DNA of 25,577 nucleotides, from contig CABPSV020000114.1 of NCBI GenBank assembly GCA_902459845.2, positions 1-25,577 of the forward strand, read 5' to 3'. Shown here in pieces: positions 20,242 through 25,577 of the stretch (its first letter is position 1; the number at the start of each line of letters is the position of its first letter). This DNA comes from Hepatocystis sp. ex Piliocolobus tephrosceles. Its lineage: Eukaryota > Apicomplexa > Aconoidasida > Haemosporida > Plasmodiidae. The translations under genes and the position numbers were made by a program. Below the pieces are notes generated by a model. The model did not search any database, was not told where the DNA came from, and saw nothing but the letters and a program-made list of their open reading frames with translations.

Positions 20242-20315
20242 GTTCGTAAGTATATATTCGTAAGTATATATTCGTAAGTATATATTCGTAAGTATATATT
20301 CGCAAGTGTATATTC
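20242..20315 (+). repeat. 14-bp tandem repeat (GTAAGTATATATTC)
   Basis: GTAAGT occurs at 20246, 20260, 20274 and 20288, with the variant GCAAGT at 20302, all at 14-bp spacing. It lies in the divergent intergenic region about 1.8 kb upstream of the eIF2A ATG. Confidence 0.9.
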
Positions 20316-20969
20316 ATGTGTACATTATATTACGTACATATATTAACCTGACTAACAGCATTTTTGCACTTCATAAGAAAATTATAACATTGTTACCTAA
20401 AGTAAAGCCATTGCTCGCATGAATAAAAATAAAACTAGCAATAACCGAATTAACGAATGAGAAAAAAAAAATAAAAATCATTTGTTATAATAACTTTGTT
20501 ACTTATATAAGATATAAATACATTTACATATTTATATGTATAAAATATTATTTTTTTTTTTTTTTCGAGTTCATAGTTTTTTTTTTTTTTTTTTATATTT
20601 GTCCCATGCCTTAATTTATTAGAGAAAAAAAGAAAAAGTATATATAAATATATAAATACATTTTTTTTTTTTTTTTTGTCAATCTTTTCTTATTTGAATT
20701 GTTACTATTTTTTTGTTTTTTTTTTACTTTATTTTATTTCTTTTTCTTTGTTCTATTTTTCAATATTTTATAACTCTTCTCACACTCCCTCCCTCCAAAA
20801 AAAAAAAAAAAAAACCCCCAAAAAAATATATCTCATATATTTTAAGCCCTACAATATTGTACCTTAGTTTTACAATTTTACTTGTTATTTATATTATAAA
20901 ATAAAGTAGCTAATAATTTAAGTTGTAGTTTATTAAAAAAGAAAGAAGAAAATAAACAAACATAAAAAA

Positions 20970-21196
20970 AAAACATAAAATAACCACAAAATAAACAAGC
21001 ATAAAATAAGCCCCAAATAAGCCCAAAATAAGCATAAAATAAGCATAAAATAAGCCCAAAATAAGCATAAAATAAGCCCAAAATAAGCATAAAATAAGCC
21101 CAAAATAAGCCCAAAATAAGCACAAAATAAGCACAAAATAAGCACAAAATAAGCATAAAATAAGCACAAAATAAGCATAAAATAAGCACAAAATAA
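20970..21196 (+). repeat. 11-bp tandem array (AAAATAAGCAT/CAC/CCC)
   Basis: About 20 copies of an 11-bp unit with core AAATAAGC and variable ending (ATA, ACA, CCA). The + strand is almost free of T except for the single T in each ATAAGC. It is intergenic. Confidence 0.9.
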
Positions 21197-21349
21197 ATAA
21201 GAACAATACAAATAAAGCATGCAATACGTAAAACATTGGAAAGGCAACTATTTTCTTACAAATGAGACATTTTGTTTATACTAATTTTTTTTTTGTTTTT
21301 TTATATTTTTTTTTTTTATTTTTTTATATTTTTTTTTTTATTTTTCGGA

Positions 21350-21508
21350 AAAACAAGCATAACAAAAAAATAAGCATAACAAAAAAAACAAGCATAACAA
21401 AAAAATAAGCATAACAAAAAAAACAAGCATAATAAAAAAACAAGCATAATAAAAAAACAAGCATAATAAAAAAACAAGCATAATAAAAAAACAAGCATAA
21501 CAAAATAA
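21350..21508 (+). repeat. 16-17-bp tandem array (ACAAGCATAA + poly-A)
   Basis: Nine copies of AAGCATAA separated by C/T-interrupted A runs, with spacing of 16-18 bp. It shares the AAGCATAA core with the 11-bp array about 150 bp upstream. Confidence 0.9.
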
Positions 21509-21798
21509 GGTAAGTACATATATACCTAAGAAAATACTAAATTGTCCTTAGAAAACATTTTTCGCTGTGTGCTTACGCATGCATAGTATATATATTTCCC
21601 TATAAGAGCAAGCAGACGTAAGATCTAACAAACTTAAGAAGAACTGGATTTTCGTATAAAACAAATTTATACATTCACACATTAATGTATATATATATGC
21701 CCCTTAGAAGTTTAAGATTTATTTACAGCTTCCAACAAAAGCCCAAAAAATAATTTATAATAAAAAATATAAAAAAAAAAAAAATAAAAAAAAAAAAA

Positions 21799-21900
21799 AC
21801 ATTAACAAAAAACATTAACAAAAAACATTAACAGAAAACATTAACAGAAAACATTAACAAAAAACATTAACAAAAAACATTAACAAAAAACATTAACAAA
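21799..21900 (+). repeat. 13-bp tandem array (CATTAACAAAAAA)
   Basis: Eight copies of ATTAAC occur at 13-bp spacing, two units having CAG in place of CAA. The array is about 240 bp upstream of the eIF2A ATG, in its likely promoter or 5' UTR. Confidence 0.9.
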
Positions 21901-22007
21901 CGAATTAATATCTGTTAAGTTGGCTGTCTCTTTTTACCACTAACACATAAACACAAGCATAAAAAACTAGTATTGATACATATTTATATTAACAAGTCAG
22001 CTCAACA

Positions 22008-22010
<3 letters not shown>

Positions 22011-22058
<48 letters not shown>
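22011..22058. repeat. Poly(dT) tract, 48 bp, upstream of eIF2A
   Basis: An uninterrupted 48-T run ends 82 bp upstream of the eIF2A ATG. Long poly(dA:dT) tracts commonly exclude nucleosomes; that role here is inference. Confidence 0.9.
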
Positions 22059-22061
<3 letters not shown>

Positions 22062-22140
22062 TGCCGCCTTCATCATAAGTCCATTTTTTTTATTTTTTAT
22101 TTTACCTGTGTGTGGTCTTGTAGTAAAAAAAAAAAAAAAA

Positions 22141-25100
22141 ATGAATGAATTATTAATAAGGTCGAAGGATGGAATAAAGCTATACAGGTTTGAAAAAGAT
22201 GGTGATAAATATAATAATAAAATAATATTAAATTATAATGCTTGTATACATGACATTATATGGTCATGTGACGGTACTTCATTTTTAGTTTTACACTCAG
22301 TCGAAGGTATATTATTAATTAGTAATTATGAAAGGAAGGAAAGTGTAAATATATATCGTATTAGTTGTTCAAATATATATAAAGATTTATTTGATGTTAA
22401 TAATATAAAGCTTATAAGACATATACAATGGTCACATACGAATGCTTATATTGTTTTTTTTTTCCCATATATAGAAGGGAAATATATAAAATTAGGTAAT
22501 TTATTAATATGGTCAGTTAAACAAAAAAAAGTTTTATGTTCATTTAAAATAAAAAAAAAAATCTGTACAAATTGGCCATTAATATATTTTACTAGCGATG
22601 ATAGTTTTTTTTTTGTACAAATCAAAGAAAAAATATATATATACAACACAAATATTTTAAATACAAATACAGACATAAATATACATAATTTAACACATAC
22701 GGATGTACCTTATAATTTTGTACATATGTGGAGTCAACCTAATGTAATTTCAATTTTTATATCATCTTTCGTTGATATTGGTAATAGTAGTTGTCTTTAT
22801 TTTGTAGTTTATACAAAAAATAATTTTGTGGGTGAAGTATATATTTATAAAATTGATGGTCTTTTCCCTTTTACTCACTCTATGTCTTATGTTTTAAATA
22901 CTGGCAATACTGAAAGTTTGGTTAATATACCTACAACAATAAAAATAAATAATCAATTTTCTCAAATAAAAATAACATGTTTGTTTAAAACAGTTTTTCA
23001 ACATTTAGATAATCTAACTTGTTTATTATCACATAGTGGAAAATATATTCTTTTTTTAGTTTATACATTAGATACAGGAAAAGAATCTTATGGAAATATT
23101 AGTAATTGTTATTTTATTTCGTTAACAAAAAAAAAAATAATTATGAAAAAAGTAAATCAACAAGTTGCACAAGATATTATGTGGTGTAAAACAGAAGACG
23201 AGTTTATAATTATAGAAGGAAAATCGGACAATATCATTTATTTATATGACTGTGAATTAAACATTAAATTAAAATTTTCATCGCAATATAAAAATACAGT
23301 TAAATGGTGTGCACATAATAATATGATTGCCATTGGTGGTTTTGGTAATTTAGCAGGAGATGTTTCATTTTATTATAAAGAGAAAAATAATTCTATTATA
23401 CCTATTAAGCAATATAGAGAAGCATGTACTGTGTTGTGTGAATGGTCTGGTGATGGTTCATTGTTTATGATGGCTTCTACATTTCCGAGAATGAAAGTTG
23501 ATAACAGATTAAAAATTTTTACATGTGAAGGTGAACATGTTACTACTGTTACTTTTAACGAATTATATGATGCTAAATGGTCTACTTTTTCTCCTTTATA
23601 CATTCAAAACATTGTTAAACCTCAACCATGTATTCAAGATAATAATAATAATAATAATAATAACAATAAAAATATAAACAATAATAATAATAATAAAAAA
23701 AAAAATATTTATAAAGTAAAGAACATAGTTTTTGATAAAAAAAATAACCCAACAGCTGTAAAAAATAACCAAGCAGCTGTAAAAAATAACCCAACAGCTG
23801 TACAACTGAATGAACTTAACACGAAGGCTTTACTTACACCTCCAATCACAAATAAATTACTGAAAACAACAGACAATTCGTCAAAAAAAATAGCAAGTGA
23901 AGAATGTACATACGATAATTCTCTTAACACTACATATCTTAATAATAATAGTTACAATACTAATTACAGTTTTAATACGTCCACTTCTTCTTATAATCAT
24001 AATAATAACACGCGTAATCCACGTTTAAATACTACATACAATAATAATGTTTCTCCCGTAGGACAAAAAGAAATTATATGGACAAATGCAACAACATCCA
24101 TTATAACTGAAATACAACAGAAGCAAGTGAATACCATCGCTGAAAAAAAAGTAAAAGAAGCAAAAGAAGAAAAGGAAACAAGCGAAAAAAAAGAAACAAG
24201 CGAAAAAAAAGAAACAAGCGAAAAAAAAGAAACAAGCGAAACAAACGAAACAAGCGAAAAAAAAGAAACAAGCGAAAAAAAAGAAACAAACGAAACAAGC
24301 GAAACAAACGAGAAAAAAGAAATAAACGAAAAAAAAGAAACAAACGAAACAAACGAGAAAAAAGAAACAAACGAAAAAAAAGAAACAAACGAAAAAAAAG
24401 AAAAAAAAGAAGAGACAGAAACAAACGAAAAAAAAGAAAAAAAAGAAAAAAAAGAAAAAAAAGAAGAGACAGACACAACCAATAATAACACTGGTACTAC
24501 ACAGAACAAAACAGCTATACAATACTTCTTTAATATGTTCGGAAAAGCAAAAGAAAACATAAATGGTTTAATCAGAAATAAACCAAACAATGTTCTTGAT
24601 AAAAATAAAAATAACTCCGTATTAGAGGCAAGTATAAATAATGACAATGACGAAGTTCCTATTCCTAAAACTGATTTGGAAACAACAAAAACGAAAGAAC
24701 AAATAATAACGGAAAGTAAAAACAATATAGAGTCAGATAAAAAAAAAAAAAATATAATGGAAGAAAAAAATGAATATAATTTGACTTTACAACAGAATAA
24801 TAACAACCGTAATAACACTACAGACATAAATAATAAACTACTTATAGAAATGCAAAATAATTTAGTTAAAAAAGAAGAACCTAACATAATTAATAAAACA
24901 AAACCTAACATAGCTAACAAAATTGAATCGAGCACAACTAATAAAATTGAACCGAGTACAACTAACAAAATTGGACTGAACATAATTAGAAAAACAGAAC
25001 CCATTATAACTAACAAAGTTGATCCCATAATAGTTAACGAAACAAAACAAAAAATAATTAGGAAAACAGAACCTATCACAACTAAAAAAGTAGAACCTAC

Positions 25101-25577
25101 CACAATTAAAAAGACAGAACCTACCACAATTAAAAAGACAGAACCTACCACAATTAAAAAGACAGAACCTACCACAATTAAAAAGACAGAACCCAACATA
25201 ATTAAAAACACAGAACCCAACATAATTAAAAAGACAGAATCCAACATAAATAAAAAAGCAGAACCTAGTATAAATAGAAAAACAGCACCTATCATAATAA
25301 AACAAGCAGAACCTATCATAATAAAACAAGCAGAACCTATCATAATAAAACAAGCAGAACCTAACATAACTAAAAAGACAGAACCCAATATAATTAAACA
25401 AGTAGAGCCTAACATAATTAAAAAAGTAGAATCTAGTATAAATAGGAAAACAGAACCTATCACAATTAAAAAAGTAGAACCTACCACAATTAAAAAGACA
25501 GAACCTACCACAATTAAAAAGACAGAACCTACCACAATTAAAAAGACAGAACCTACCACAATTAAAAAGACAGAACC
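22141..25577 (+). CDS. Eukaryotic translation initiation factor 2A (eIF2A), 3' partial
   Basis: The ATG at 22141 lies in an A-rich context (18 A before it). The frame is open for 1,145 codons to the window edge without a stop. Residues 1 to about 490 form the eIF2A WD-type beta-propeller: LLIRSKDGIKLYRF at the N-terminus, WSCDGTSFLVLHSVEG, IQWSHTNAYIVFFFPY, LLIWSVKQKKVLCSF, VKWCAHNNMIAIGGFGNLAGDVSFYYK (about 385-415) and SGDGSLFMMASTFPRMKVDNRLKIFTCEGEH (about 435-470). The GFGNLxGD and ASTFPRMxVDNxxKIF blocks are diagnostic of the family. eIF2A is a cytosolic factor linked to Met-tRNAi delivery and non-canonical initiation, with a propeller that contacts the 40S subunit. After about residue 500 the sequence turns to Asn/Lys/Glu/Thr low complexity, including KKETSE and EPTTIKKT repeats. 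Typical eIF2A is about 600 aa, so this is at least twice that length, and its real C-terminus lies outside the window. Confidence 0.93.
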   Translation, partial: MNELLIRSKDGIKLYRFEKDGDKYNNKIILNYNACIHDIIWSCDGTSFLVLHSVEGILLISNYERKESVNIYRISCSNIYKDLFDVNNIKLIRHIQWSHTNAYIVFFFPYIEGKYIKLGNLLIWSVKQKKVLCSFKIKKKICTNWPLIYFTSDDSFFFVQIKEKIYIYNTNILNTNTDINIHNLTHTDVPYNFVHMWSQPNVISIFISSFVDIGNSSCLYFVVYTKNNFVGEVYIYKIDGLFPFTHSMSYVLNTGNTESLVNIPTTIKINNQFSQIKITCLFKTVFQHLDNLTCLLSHSGKYILFLVYTLDTGKESYGNISNCYFISLTKKKIIMKKVNQQVAQDIMWCKTEDEFIIIEGKSDNIIYLYDCELNIKLKFSSQYKNTVKWCAHNNMIAIGGFGNLAGDVSFYYKEKNNSIIPIKQYREACTVLCEWSGDGSLFMMASTFPRMKVDNRLKIFTCEGEHVTTVTFNELYDAKWSTFSPLYIQNIVKPQPCIQDNNNNNNNNNKNINNNNNNKKKNIYKVKNIVFDKKNNPTAVKNNQAAVKNNPTAVQLNELNTKALLTPPITNKLLKTTDNSSKKIASEECTYDNSLNTTYLNNNSYNTNYSFNTSTSSYNHNNNTRNPRLNTTYNNNVSPVGQKEIIWTNATTSIITEIQQKQVNTIAEKKVKEAKEEKETSEKKETSEKKETSEKKETSETNETSEKKETSEKKETNETSETNEKKEINEKKETNETNEKKETNEKKETNEKKEKKEETETNEKKEKKEKKEKKEETDTTNNNTGTTQNKTAIQYFFNMFGKAKENINGLIRNKPNNVLDKNKNNSVLEASINNDNDEVPIPKTDLETTKTKEQIITESKNNIESDKKKKNIMEEKNEYNLTLQQNNNNRNNTTDINNKLLIEMQNNLVKKEEPNIINKTKPNIANKIESSTTNKIEPSTTNKIGLNIIRKTEPIITNKVDPIIVNETKQKIIRKTEPITTKKVEPTTIKKTEPTTIKKTEPTTIKKTEPTTIKKTEPNIIKNTEPNIIKKTESNINKKAEPSINRKTAPIIIKQAEPIIIKQAEPIIIKQAEPNITKKTEPNIIKQVEPNIIKKVESSINRKTEPITIKKVEPTTIKKTEPTTIKKTEPTTIKKTEPTTIKKTE
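24166..24472 (+). repeat. In-frame KKETSE/KKETNE repeat in eIF2A
   Basis: 18-bp-type units (GAAACAAGCGAAAAAAAA and variants) encode a highly charged Lys/Glu segment of about 100 residues, likely disordered or helical. The whole segment is open on the opposite strand too. Confidence 0.88.
24873..25577 (+). repeat. 24-bp coding tandem repeat (EPTTIKKT and variants) in eIF2A, runs off window
   Basis: About 29 units of 24 bp encode octapeptides such as EPTTIKKT, EPNIIKKT and EPIIIKQA. Copies are divergent on the left, become near-identical at two places (about 25090-25190 and 25465-25577), and continue past the window edge. The antisense strand has no stop across most of it. Confidence 0.92.

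Larger units (their letters stand above)
18589..22140. other. Divergent 3.5-kb intergenic region between the HPR-like gene and eIF2A
   Basis: No credible coding sequence is present; open frames are poly-Phe/Lys or products of tandem repeats. It should contain two promoters. The left third has poly(T)/poly(A) tracts and a moderately mixed stretch at about 18780-18910. The middle has 14-bp arrays and (TA)n runs at about 19930-19990. The right third holds three A-rich tandem arrays (11, 16-17 and 13 bp) and a 48-T tract near the eIF2A start. GCATGCA occurs at 21217-21223 and 21577-21583. Confidence 0.65.

Noticed and set aside
20970..21900. Centromere
   Set aside because: Plasmodium centromeres are kilobase-scale, extremely AT-rich cores with imperfect repeats. 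These arrays are short, contain regular G/C positions and are spread among ordinary promoter sequence.
23997..25559. A 520-aa open frame on the minus strand with membrane-like VGSVFLIVV repeats
   Set aside because: It is the exact antisense of the eIF2A repeat array. It stays open because the 24-bp unit has no antisense stop, and there is no conserved sequence outside the repeat.

Overview
The window is nuclear DNA from a very AT-rich protist, most likely a Plasmodium species or a close haemosporidian relative. The evidence is poly(dA:dT) tracts of up to 48 bp, (TA)n runs, multi-kilobase intergenic regions of almost pure A/T, proteins interrupted by Asn/Lys-rich low-complexity inserts and in-frame tandem peptide repeats, a GT-AG intron with a pyrimidine-rich 3' end, and gene families usual for that group. 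The species cannot be fixed from sequence alone. One 100-N assembly gap is present (14494-14593).

Five protein genes are supported. (1) Minus strand, 1666-3663: a 2H-phosphoesterase-like protein whose two H-x-S-L motifs are separated by a large low-complexity insertion. (2) Plus strand, about 7993-14222: a large tRNA wybutosine-synthesis protein that joins TYW3-like, TYW4-type Kelch and TYW2-like domains in the same order as the plant TYW2/3/4 fusion. Its reading frame changes near 8156-8232, through either a 4-bp-equivalent indel in a short repeat or a 77-bp intron. (3) Plus strand, 14594-16393: the C-terminal part of a DUF155/RMND1-Rmd family protein in two exons, with its 5' end lost at the gap. 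(4) Minus strand, 16798-18588: a probable mitochondrial helical-repeat protein of the heptatricopeptide (HPR) type, convergent with gene 3. (5) Plus strand, 22141 to the window end: eIF2A, with a complete beta-propeller and a very long repetitive C-terminal extension that runs off the window.

Layout: 1-1665 is the 3' flank of gene 1. 3664-7992 is a 4.3-kb divergent intergenic region between genes 1 and 2. 16394-16797 separates the convergent genes 3 and 4. 18589-22140 is a 3.5-kb divergent intergenic region between genes 4 and 5. The intergenic regions hold several tandem arrays with units of about 11, 13, 14, 16-17, 20 and 23 bp and many homopolymers. I saw no tRNA, rRNA, CRISPR or transposable element.

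The genes do not form an operon or a pathway. Three touch translation or organelle gene expression (tRNA-Phe wybutosine, eIF2A, a putative mitochondrial RNA-linked HPR protein), but this is probably coincidental. The most notable items are the plant-like TYW3-Kelch-TYW2 fusion with its frame interruption, the array of GTGCAC sites inside the DUF155 intron, the GTAAGT array upstream of eIF2A, and the repeat-rich tail of eIF2A.
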